The notes below the pieces were generated by a model. That model made no database searches, was not told where the DNA came from, and saw only the letters and a program-made list of their open reading frames with translations. Of a stretch of DNA of 8,153 nucleotides, positions 1 through 5,303 are shown one piece after another. Origin of the DNA: UBA7239 sp035456205 (lineage in GTDB: Bacteria > Pseudomonadota > Gammaproteobacteria > Pseudomonadales > UBA7239); the NCBI GenBank assembly GCA_035456205.1, contig DATIDQ010000015.1:1-8153 (forward strand), read 5' to 3'. Within the stretch, counting starts at the first letter, position 1. Each line of letters begins with the position of its first letter. The position numbers and the translations under genes were made by a program.

Positions 1-157
1 TGGCATGCCCGATATGCAGGTATCCATTGGGCTCGGGTGGGAAGCGGGTATGCACCTTGCCGTTATTGAGCCCGGCGCTGACATCAGCAGCGATGATATT
101 GCGGATAAAATGGGCGGGTTTCAGATTGACATCAGGCTTTATGTTGCTATTACTCAT
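1..157 (-). CDS. glnS: Glutaminyl-tRNA synthetase, N-terminal part (cut by window edge)
   Basis: This gene charges tRNA-Gln with glutamine in the cytoplasm. Only the first 52 codons are in the window, read leftwards from an ATG at 157-155. The visible protein begins MSNSNIKPDVNLKPAHFIRN and reaches TRFPPEPNGYLHIGHA. The latter is the class I synthetase signature, with HIGH at residues 48-51, in the form typical of GlnRS rather than bacterial GluRS. The FPPEPNG context and the short N-terminal extension with FIRN-I match the GlnRS family start. No strong ribosome binding site is visible upstream of the chosen ATG, but the conserved N-terminus supports it. It is divergent from ppiB, an arrangement I recall from Pseudomonas. 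The rest of the gene lies outside the window. Confidence 0.93.
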   Translation of the reverse strand, partial: MSNSNIKPDVNLKPAHFIRNIIAADVSAGLNNGKVHTRFPPEPNGYLHIGHA

Positions 158-199
158 TAACGGGGCTCATTTGTTTTGGCGCGGGCGCTGTAGAGGGCG

Positions 200-206
200 T
201 ATTATA
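200..206. promoter_or_regulatory. Candidate divergent -10 elements for glnS and ppiB
   Basis: The 87-bp gap between the divergent glnS and ppiB starts holds TATTAT on the plus strand (200-205). It also holds a perfect TATAAT on the minus strand (complement of 201-206). The two overlap, so the promoters may be back to back and mutually exclusive. No convincing -35 box was found at 16-18 bp in either direction, so this is a weak call. Confidence 0.4.
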
Positions 207-244
207 GCCGCCCATTTCCTCAGCCATACATAACAGGAAGCATT

Positions 245-757
245 ATGTCAGAAGTCCTTCATAACGTTGTTTTGCATACCACCCATGGTGACATTGCCCT
301 CGAGCTGAATGCCTCCAAGGCACCAGCCACCGTCGCCAGTTTTATGGAGTATGCCCGCAGCGGGTTTTATGCCGGTACGATTTTTCACCGTGTGATTGAT
401 GGTTTCATGGTGCAGGGCGGCGGCATGGATGAAAATATGAACCAGAAGAAGACCAATGCGCCGGTCAAGAACGAAGCCAATAACGGTTTGAAGAATGATG
501 TGGGCACTGTAGCTATGGCGCGCACCATGGATCCTCATTCTGCTACCGCACAGTTTTTCATTAACGTGAAAAACAATGACTTCCTGAATTTCAAAAGTGA
601 AACTTCTCAAGGCTGGGGTTACTGCGTGTTTGGTAAAGTCAGCGATGGCATGGATGTCGTGAACAAGATCAAGGGCCTGAAAACCGGTTCAAAAGGCGGC
701 CATCAAGATGTGCCGGTTGAATCCATCATCATCCAGTCAGTGACTGTTAAAGACTGA
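245..757 (+). CDS. ppiB: Cytoplasmic cyclophilin-type peptidyl-prolyl cis-trans isomerase
   Basis: The 170-residue protein is a single cyclophilin domain that catalyses cis-trans isomerisation of X-Pro bonds during folding. Active-site landmarks are present. FHRVIDGFMVQGG spans residues 47-59, with catalytic Arg49 and Phe54, Met55 and Gln57. ATAQFFINVKNNDFLN spans 100-115, and GYCVFGKV spans 125-132. There is no signal peptide, so it corresponds to the cytoplasmic PpiB type rather than periplasmic PpiA. The start is fixed by a good ribosome binding site, AGGAAG at 235-240, four bases before the ATG. The length is normal for bacterial cyclophilins. It is followed by lpxH after only 11 bp, so the two are probably co-transcribed, although a terminator hairpin lies just inside lpxH. 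Confidence 0.95.
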   Translation: MSEVLHNVVLHTTHGDIALELNASKAPATVASFMEYARSGFYAGTIFHRVIDGFMVQGGGMDENMNQKKTNAPVKNEANNGLKNDVGTVAMARTMDPHSATAQFFINVKNNDFLNFKSETSQGWGYCVFGKVSDGMDVVNKIKGLKTGSKGGHQDVPVESIIIQSVTVKD

Positions 758-768
758 ATGCATCCCCA

Positions 769-1476
769 ATGAACAGATTGTTCATTTCTGATCTGCATTT
801 ATCTGAAGAAAGGCCGCATATCACTGCGGCCTTTTTTGCTTTCCTTGATAACAAAGTGCGTCTGGCAGATAAAGCAGTTGGCTGTGATGAGCTTTACATC
901 CTGGGCGATTTTTTTGATGCCTGGATTGGCGACGACGATGACCGGCCACTTGCGGCAGACATTGCACAAGCATTGAAAAAAGTGGCTGAGACAGGAGTGC
1001 GGATTTTTTTTCAACATGGCAACCGTGACTTTTTGCTAGGCGAAGATTATGCCTTGCAGTGCGGCATGCGGTTATTGCCAGCGTTGCACATTATCGAACA
1101 AAAGGGTCAGCGTATTTTACTCGCGCATGGCGACCAGTTCTGCACACAGGATGTGGCGTACCAGCAATTTCGCACGTTAGTGCGCAACCCTGAATGGCAG
1201 CAGGATTTTCTGGCCAAACCGATTGAGGAGCGTCGCGCCATCGCCGCGCAATTGCGTGCAAAAAGCAAGGAAGCCAATAGCATCAAGGCGGAAGATATTA
1301 TGGATGTGACGCCATCGGAAATTGATAAAGTGCTGATTGAACAGCAGTGCAATACATTGATTCACGGCCACACACACCGCCCGGCTCGCCATGCGCTGGT
1401 GTTGCCAAATGGCGATAAGGCCGAGCGTATAGTGTTGAGTGATTGGGTTGATGTAGAAAATTATTTTTCTATCTGA
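769..1476 (+). CDS. lpxH: UDP-2,3-diacylglucosamine pyrophosphohydrolase (lipid A synthesis)
   Basis: LpxH hydrolyses UDP-2,3-diacylglucosamine to lipid X and UMP, the fourth step of lipid A synthesis. It acts as a peripheral enzyme on the inner face of the inner membrane. The 235-residue protein carries the calcineurin-like metallophosphatase motifs in order: SDLHLS (Asp8, His10), GDFFDAWIGDD from residue 46 (Asp47), GNRD at 84-87 (Asn85), AHGD at 119-122 (His120) and HGHTHRP from 199 (His199, His201). The length is typical. It starts 11 bp after ppiB without a clear ribosome binding site, which suggests translational coupling. Codons 14-23 double as an intrinsic-terminator sequence. The last 16 bp overlap the end of the opposing mlaA gene. 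Confidence 0.95.
   Translation: MNRLFISDLHLSEERPHITAAFFAFLDNKVRLADKAVGCDELYILGDFFDAWIGDDDDRPLAADIAQALKKVAETGVRIFFQHGNRDFLLGEDYALQCGMRLLPALHIIEQKGQRILLAHGDQFCTQDVAYQQFRTLVRNPEWQQDFLAKPIEERRAIAAQLRAKSKEANSIKAEDIMDVTPSEIDKVLIEQQCNTLIHGHTHRPARHALVLPNGDKAERIVLSDWVDVENYFSI
809..837 (+). terminator. Intrinsic terminator embedded in the lpxH coding sequence
   Basis: A perfect 10-bp stem (809-818 pairing with 825-834, arms AAAGGCCGCA and TGCGGCCTTT) has a 6-base loop and a run of six T (832-837). This is the classic rho-independent form. It lies about 50-80 bp after the ppiB stop but inside lpxH. Translation of lpxH across it would probably prevent hairpin formation, so it may act as an attenuator for poorly translated transcripts. 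Function is inferred; the structure is read directly. Confidence 0.6.
1454..1471. other. AT-rich hairpin at the lpxH/mlaA convergent overlap
   Basis: The arms TAGAAAA (1454-1460) and TTTTCTA (1465-1471) form a 7-bp stem with a 4-base loop. It sits exactly where the two convergent genes overlap and contains the mlaA stop codon. It could serve as a weak bidirectional end signal. The stem has only one G-C pair, so strength is doubtful. Confidence 0.25.
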
Positions 1477-2303
1477 ACATCACGCATCTGGATATACAAA
1501 TAGCGAACCAGTGAGTATTCAAATGGCGAACCGGTTTCGTAATAGCGAAACTTGGTGGTTTTGCGTGTATCAATCGCTTGCAGTACACCCAGACCGATAC
1601 GCGTGCCATCTTTATTGGCATCGTCATTGAGATCCAGAATATCGGTTTCCTGAATAACGGCATAATCAAACGCCAGGCCGCCAGTGTCGCGCAGTGTAGA
1701 GGGGCCAAAGAAAGGTAATACCAGATACGGGCCGTTGCTGATTCCCCATTTGCCTAGTGTCTGCCCGAAATCTTCCTCGCGTTTGAACAGGCCCATTTTG
1801 GTAGCTGGATCCCATAAACCCAATACACCGACGGTAGAATTGATGGCAAAGCGGCTTAGCGTAACGCCGCTGCTACCTACTTTGCCTTGCAGTACATTGT
1901 TGATCAGGTATTTCACTTCAGCCAGATTGTTGAAAAAATTGCTCACGCCTGTTTCGACAATATCCGGTGTGATGAATTCATAGCCCGCGACAACCGGCAG
2001 AAAAACATAGTGATCAAATCCCGCATTAAAGTTGTACATGCTGCGGTTGAATGGTTCAAACGGATCATAAACCGATGTGATGGCTTTGGGATCTTTCGAC
2101 GGCTTGTTTAATTCAGGAAATTCCCGCTGCGGTTTGCTGTGTTGTTTTACATCGTTTGCGGTTGTGCTTGCGGTGGTTGCGATTGCATTACTCTCTTCGG
2201 CTTGCGTTGTACAACCTGCTATATTCAATATTAAGGATAACAACACAACATAAAACACGGAATGGCGGCATGATGAATGGTTAGTCAGGCTTTGCATTTT
2301 CAT
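1461..2303 (-). CDS. mlaA: MlaA (VacJ) outer-membrane lipoprotein, phospholipid removal
   Basis: MlaA sits in the outer membrane and extracts misplaced phospholipids from the outer leaflet, passing them to the periplasmic carrier MlaC. I chose the ATG at 2303 (280 residues, start MKMQSL). It overlaps the upstream stop codon as ATGA and has AGAGAGG at good spacing. A longer reading frame from 2372 lies inside the upstream gene and lacks support. A signal segment ends in LNIAGC, giving a lipid-modified Cys31. A low-complexity linker follows to about residue 75. The family core then begins with DPFEPFNR (80-87) and NFFNNLAEVKYLINNVLQGK (122-141), followed by GLWDPATKMGL and FGQTLGKWG (179-187) and GPYLVLPFFGPSTLRDTGG (191-209). 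No mlaFEDCB genes are in the window. The 3' end overlaps lpxH by 16 bp. Confidence 0.92.
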   Translation of the reverse strand: MKMQSLTNHSSCRHSVFYVVLLSLILNIAGCTTQAEESNAIATTASTTANDVKQHSKPQREFPELNKPSKDPKAITSVYDPFEPFNRSMYNFNAGFDHYVFLPVVAGYEFITPDIVETGVSNFFNNLAEVKYLINNVLQGKVGSSGVTLSRFAINSTVGVLGLWDPATKMGLFKREEDFGQTLGKWGISNGPYLVLPFFGPSTLRDTGGLAFDYAVIQETDILDLNDDANKDGTRIGLGVLQAIDTRKTTKFRYYETGSPFEYSLVRYLYIQMRDVQIEK

Positions 2304-3604
2304 TGTGCATTGCCTCTCTTCAAAAATGAAACCATATCGGCTGCATTGACGGTGTAATTGATGTTGCCGCAATGTCCTCCTTTGGGATAAACCGTTATTT
2401 TGTCTTTCATGATTTTCCCTAGATAAGCCAGCTCACCGTCAGCGAGAATAATGTCATCTTTGTTGGTGGCGACATGCACATCGGGGTTGGATGCCAGAAA
2501 TTTTTCAATGGAATGCAGACTGGCCCCCTGAATGAGGGTTTCTCTGCTTTTTTCCGGATATTTCTTCAATAGCATTGGCATTAACATGTCATCAACATAC
2601 TCCTGAAACGTTACCATGCTGCTGGCGCGCGAGTAATACATCAGTGACTCATTGTGCTTGAAGACTTTATCTTTTGGCACGATGTAGCCCAGGTGATTGA
2701 TAACGTCGGACGCAAAAACAATCGCGCCGGATGACAAACGAAATGAAAACCCTACCAAACCTGCAGCAGTATGGCGATTGGAAAATACGCCATCACCCTG
2801 ATTGGCTTTGTAGGCTGTGTAGAGAAAGTCGCTATCCAGCCGCATGCCTTGATCCGGTTTGTAATCCTGCGCCAGTTCATTAATGACTTGATCAAGAAAG
2901 CTGCCGGCTTGTGGTACGCCATCAATAGAGGGAATGTCATCGGCTGTCAGTTTGTCGAGAATAATGGCTGAGTTATACAGGTTGACTGGTGGGTTGATCA
3001 TGTAGACCCGCTGTATATTGAATTTCTTTTCTCTTTTATCCAGATCAGCAATAAATGCGGCATGCATTGCGCCAAGACTGTAGCCGGTTATGTGGAAGGC
3101 AGATACTTCAATGTCATCTTTTACCATGCGATAAGCTTGTTGCATTACGCGATAGATATCTCTGGCGTCATCAGGTGCATAGCCGGGCATATGGCTGGTG
3201 GATGCAGCCAATAAAAAATTGAGATAAGTCGGCGATGAGATATTGATAACGTGAAAACCGGCTTGATACAGGACTTTTTGTACTTCAATCATTTTGGCCG
3301 AGTTGTAGGCGGCTCCTGTGCCTGCAATATTAAATACCAATGGTGCTTTGTGATCTTGTAGTGCTGCTGAAAACTGCAGGCCATCGGCGTACCAGAAAAC
3401 TTCAGGTAACTTATCAATGCTTTTGATGGTGTAAACTTTTGAGGGGATTTTTTCCGGGAGTTTCGGGCTGAATTCTGGAGGCGTACCAATAACAGTCGCA
3501 TCGTATTTGTTATCAATGGGATATTGATAATTCGCTGGCGATGAAAATGACCATGCAGATGTGGTCAGCATGGAGGCTAGAAAAATCCCCATTAATTTTT
3601 TCAT
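2300..3604 (-). CDS. Secreted alpha/beta hydrolase, serine nucleophile, mlaA partner
   Basis: The 434-residue protein has an N-terminal signal peptide (MKKLMGIFLASMLTTSAWS, likely cut after residue 19), so it should be exported to the periplasm or beyond. It shows an alpha/beta-hydrolase layout. A strand and oxyanion-loop region, PLVFNIAGTGAAYNS, lies at 88-102. The nucleophile elbow is HITGYSLGAMHAA at 171-183 with Ser176. A late acid candidate is Asp383 or Asp384, and the catalytic His is His411 in GGHCGN. The substrate cannot be read from the sequence; an esterase or lipase role is inferred. The start has GGGAAG a few bases upstream. The gene shares ATGA with mlaA, so the two are probably translationally coupled, which points to a role in envelope lipid handling. 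Confidence 0.8.
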   Translation of the reverse strand: MKKLMGIFLASMLTTSAWSFSSPANYQYPIDNKYDATVIGTPPEFSPKLPEKIPSKVYTIKSIDKLPEVFWYADGLQFSAALQDHKAPLVFNIAGTGAAYNSAKMIEVQKVLYQAGFHVINISSPTYLNFLLAASTSHMPGYAPDDARDIYRVMQQAYRMVKDDIEVSAFHITGYSLGAMHAAFIADLDKREKKFNIQRVYMINPPVNLYNSAIILDKLTADDIPSIDGVPQAGSFLDQVINELAQDYKPDQGMRLDSDFLYTAYKANQGDGVFSNRHTAAGLVGFSFRLSSGAIVFASDVINHLGYIVPKDKVFKHNESLMYYSRASSMVTFQEYVDDMLMPMLLKKYPEKSRETLIQGASLHSIEKFLASNPDVHVATNKDDIILADGELAYLGKIMKDKITVYPKGGHCGNINYTVNAADMVSFLKRGNAQ

Positions 3605-3664
3605 TGCGCTTCCCGATTGGTGGTTTCCTGATTGACGGCTTCTGGATTGAAATAGTATGGAAGC

Positions 3665-3693
3665 GACCAGTTGGTTACGGAAGCCAACTGGTC
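3665..3693 (-). other. Perfect 10-bp hairpin between DUF3313 gene and hydrolase gene
   Basis: The arms GACCAGTTGG (3665-3674) and CCAACTGGTC (3684-3693) pair perfectly around a 9-base loop. In the minus-strand direction the hairpin comes 22 bp after the lipoprotein stop and about 60 bp before the hydrolase start. No clear T run follows, so it may be an attenuator, an RNA-processing or stabilising hairpin, or a protein-binding site, rather than a strong terminator. Confidence 0.5.
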
Positions 3694-3715
3694 TCTGGTT
3701 TCTGAAATGCTTCTT

Positions 3716-4384
3716 TTATTTGATAACGGCTTTGATAAACAATGCAGCGTCTTTTGCCCAATCATTCAGCACCGGTTTGGCATCATTCAGCGTCATTTCT
3801 GATTTGTGATTGTCAAGATTTTCACCGACGCCTTTGCGCACTGCTTTCGCCAGCAAGGTGCCGGTCTGGCTGTCAGTCAGTTGCGCTTCCAGATACACCA
3901 CTGTGTTGTGGTCGCGATGTCCGGTAGCCGCTGAAGCACCTGCAAAAATCAGGGCAATGGGAATGATTTCGTATGCTTGCAAGCCTTCAACCGGTGTTTC
4001 AACGCCAGTGATGGCTGTGCGCAGGCGTAACACATTCGGGCCTGGCTGCTGCACAATCCGTATGTTGTTGCCCAACTCCTTGCCTATTTGTAGTGCCAGA
4101 TATTTTGGCAGCGAGTCGATGACTTTTAGTGGCACCTGACTGTCTGCTGGTGGTGCCGGGTAGTAGGCGATGGGGGAGATCATGATCGCGTTGTACTGGC
4201 CTCTTTTTATTGCTGGATTGAGCCAGCGCATGCTAGTGCCGCCGGTGGCGGTCTTGACTTCAGAAAGGTTGCTATAATCAGCCATCCAGCCGGAATAGTC
4301 ACTTTGATCGGGTTTGGAGGACATGCAGCCTACCAGTAAGGCGGTGCCGAGAATTATTGGTCCAGCGTAGTGTGCAAATTTCAT
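3716..4384 (-). CDS. DUF3313-like lipoprotein
   Basis: The 222-residue protein starts at the ATG at 4384, which has AAGGAA eight bases upstream. A longer frame from 4465 adds 27 residues without a signal sequence and is unlikely. The lipoprotein signal MKFAHYAGPIILGTALLVGC places the lipid-modified cysteine at residue 20. The mature part begins with a YSGWMADYSNL stretch (30-40). That stretch and the following layout resemble DUF3313 family lipoproteins, whose function is not known to me. A Gly/Ala-rich hydrophobic stretch (AYEIIPIALIFAGASAATG, 137-155) could insert into or touch a membrane. The residue after the cysteine is Met, so there is no inner-membrane retention signal and outer-membrane placement is likely. 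It is upstream of the hydrolase-mlaA pair on the same strand and separated from it by a hairpin. Confidence 0.75.
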   Translation of the reverse strand: MKFAHYAGPIILGTALLVGCMSSKPDQSDYSGWMADYSNLSEVKTATGGTSMRWLNPAIKRGQYNAIMISPIAYYPAPPADSQVPLKVIDSLPKYLALQIGKELGNNIRIVQQPGPNVLRLRTAITGVETPVEGLQAYEIIPIALIFAGASAATGHRDHNTVVYLEAQLTDSQTGTLLAKAVRKGVGENLDNHKSEMTLNDAKPVLNDWAKDAALFIKAVIK

Positions 4385-4452
4385 AGAGTATGTTCCTTCA
4401 ATGGATATGGGAGAGGCGTCTATTGGGCAAGCCAGAGCGTAGTGGTTGGTCG

Positions 4453-4458
4453 AGTATA
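4453..4458 (-). promoter_or_regulatory. Candidate -10 box for the DUF3313 gene
   Basis: TATACT reads on the minus strand about 70 bp before the lipoprotein ATG. The -35 region is poor (TTGCTG at only 15-bp spacing). The 4385-4652 stretch otherwise contains this upstream region, two minus-strand terminators and the leader of the next plus-strand reading frame. Confidence 0.3.
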
Positions 4459-4550
4459 AGCGCAATTCAATGGCAGCAAAATGACAGTCATGGCAAAAAC
4501 CAGTGTGAAACGTTGGGTGTTCATGGGAGTGTCCATGAAAGTTTCAGGCA

Positions 4551-4581
4551 ATAAAAAAGGGAATTACATACATAAGTCCCT
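4551..4581 (-). terminator. Intrinsic terminator, distal of a tandem pair
   Basis: Read on the minus strand, AGGGACTTA (4581-4573) pairs with TAATTCCCT (4566-4558) with one mismatch and a 6-base loop. Six T follow or overlap the end of the stem (4558-4553), and then ATT-type sequence. This is a good rho-independent terminator for transcription coming from the minus gene that ends at 4687. It separates that gene from the DUF3313 gene. Confidence 0.65.
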
Positions 4582-4586
4582 AATGG

Positions 4587-4608
4587 AAAAACCGGCATTT
4601 TCCGGTTT
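4587..4608 (-). terminator. Intrinsic terminator, proximal of a tandem pair
   Basis: On the minus strand AAACCGG (4608-4602) pairs with CCGGTTT (4595-4589) over a 6-base loop and ends in TTTTT (4591-4587). It lies about 80 bp past the stop of the minus gene at 4687. In the plus direction the same hairpin is followed only by TTTCT and would be weaker. Confidence 0.55.
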
Positions 4609-4626
4609 CTGTAAGGCATGATAATG

Positions 4627-4648
4627 GAAGCCTCTTACTGGAGGTTTC
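4627..4648 (+). promoter_or_regulatory. Hairpin that covers a strong ribosome binding site
   Basis: GAAGCCTC (4627-4634) can pair with GAGGTTTC (4641-4648), eight pairs including one G-U, with a 6-base loop. The right arm contains most of the GGAGGT ribosome binding site (4640-4645) of the small ORF at 4653. Folding would therefore hide the site. A GATAAT sequence at 4620-4625 could be a -10 box whose start site (about 4632) would remove much of the left arm. Confidence 0.4.
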
Positions 4649-4652
4649 TGTT

Positions 4653-4862
4653 ATGCAGCCCACTGCTTCATCAAAATTGTCGGTTATCACTTTGGTAGTG
4701 GTGTTGATTGGGACTGTGCTGAATGTTGTGGTGGCTGTTGGGAATTGGCAACAGCGGCTGGTGCAGCAGGAGCTGGCTTCACGGCTTGTGACGCTTGAGC
4801 AGCGGGTGGCAGAGAAGGAACTGCCTGCGCTACAACCTCAACTCGTGACGGAGTCACAGTAG
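4653..4862 (+). CDS. Small single-span membrane protein with coiled coil (overlaps opposite gene)
   Basis: The 69-residue frame has a strong ribosome binding site, GGAGGT, seven bases before the ATG. It encodes one membrane segment (about residues 9-30, rich in Val and Leu), then a polar helix at 32-57 with heptad-like Leu/Val spacing and many Gln, Glu and Arg. Codons in the 3' half mostly end in G (CTG, GTG, CAG, GAG), as in a translated gene. I do not recognise a family. It overlaps the minus gene at 4687-5157 by 176 bp on the opposite strand. Both have ribosome binding sites and both look like membrane proteins, so either or both may be real. The strong start signal is the main support here. 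Confidence 0.5.
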   Translation: MQPTASSKLSVITLVVVLIGTVLNVVVAVGNWQQRLVQQELASRLVTLEQRVAEKELPALQPQLVTESQ

Positions 4863-5157
4863 GGTTAGGGAAAAGCACAGGGTACGCAGCAATACACGCA
4901 GCGACAGTACCAATAGTTGCCAGAATAAACGTTGGGACGATGCTCCAATGTGGCTTGGCCGCAGCCTGCATGTTTCTCGCACTGAGTTCGTTATTTATCG
5001 CCGTAATCGTCGGCAGAGTTAAGCAGTCGCCTTCGACATCAGTTTCACCACTCAACACGCCTTTCAGTTTATCCGTGGACATAGACTTAATATCGTCTGC
5101 TGACAAACTAACAAACTTTATAGGCTTCATTTCCGGTATCCGTGGCATTTCGAACAT
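4687..5157 (-). CDS. Single-span membrane protein with Pro/Ala-rich tail, unknown function
   Basis: The 156-residue protein has a cytoplasmic-type N-terminal part (about 1-70) containing VSLSADDIKSMSTDKLKGVL and LTLPTITAINNELSAR, which look like short helices. One membrane segment follows at about 72-96 (WSIVPTFILATIGTVAACIA and onward). The C-terminal tail of about 60 residues is rich in Ala, Pro, Gln and Ser and probably lies in the periplasm. The ATG at 5157 has an AAGGGGGG ribosome binding site six bases upstream. Two tandem intrinsic terminators follow the gene on the same strand. I do not recognise a family. The C-terminal third lies opposite the plus ORF at 4653, and the low-complexity tail might partly reflect that overlap. 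Confidence 0.65.
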   Translation of the reverse strand: MFEMPRIPEMKPIKFVSLSADDIKSMSTDKLKGVLSGETDVEGDCLTLPTITAINNELSARNMQAAAKPHWSIVPTFILATIGTVAACIAAYPVLFPNPTVTPSRVEVVAQAVPSLPPAAQASQAVKPAPAAPAAVANSQQPPQHSAQSQSTPLPK

Positions 5158-5203
5158 AGTTATCCCCCCCTTGTGTCGCTAGCAAACGCTAACACAGAGA
5201 GAC

Positions 5204-5244
5204 ATAGCAATACACTGATCAACAGCCGAGAAAGCATTTGCTAT
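5204..5244. repeat. 7-bp inverted repeat in the divergent promoter region
   Basis: ATAGCAA (5204-5210) and TTGCTAT (5238-5244) are perfect inverted copies 27 bp apart. They lie between the start of the minus membrane gene and the transposase promoter, with the right copy just upstream of the -35 box. They could be a transposase or regulator binding site. Seven base pairs is short enough to arise by chance. Confidence 0.25.
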
Positions 5245-5248
5245 ATAC

Positions 5249-5277
5249 TTGACTACCTAGAAAAGCAGGCGCATTAT
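5249..5277 (+). promoter_or_regulatory. Promoter for the transposase operon
   Basis: TTGACT (5249-5254) and CATTAT (5272-5277) are separated by an ideal 17 bp, matching 5 of 6 and 4 of 6 consensus positions. The predicted start is near 5284, leaving a leader of about 20 bases before the transposase ATG at 5304. Confidence 0.6.
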
Positions 5278-5279
5278 GT

Positions 5280-5294
5280 CTCTATCAACTAGAG
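5280..5294 (+). promoter_or_regulatory. Short hairpin over the transposase ribosome binding site
   Basis: CTCTA (5280-5284) pairs with TAGAG (5290-5294) around a 5-base loop. The right arm includes AGAGG, the ribosome binding site. A transcript starting near 5284 would lack most of the left arm, while one entering from upstream would form the hairpin. The stem is only five pairs, so the effect may be small. Confidence 0.35.
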
Positions 5295-5303
5295 GCAGAA
5301 GCC

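Noticed and set aside
27..233. Plus-strand ORF of 68 codons at the left edge.
   Set aside because: It is the reverse shadow of the glnS start, whose HIGH motif is unmistakable.
4420..4536. Minus-strand ORF of 38 codons with a hydrophobic, signal-like N-terminus just upstream of the DUF3313 gene.
   Set aside because: No ribosome binding site for either ATG, no proper lipobox, and it occupies the likely promoter region.
4940..5182. Plus-strand ORF of 80 codons with a hydrophobic start opposite the minus membrane gene.
   Set aside because: It mirrors the membrane segment of the minus gene, has no convincing ribosome binding site, and runs into the opposite gene's leader.
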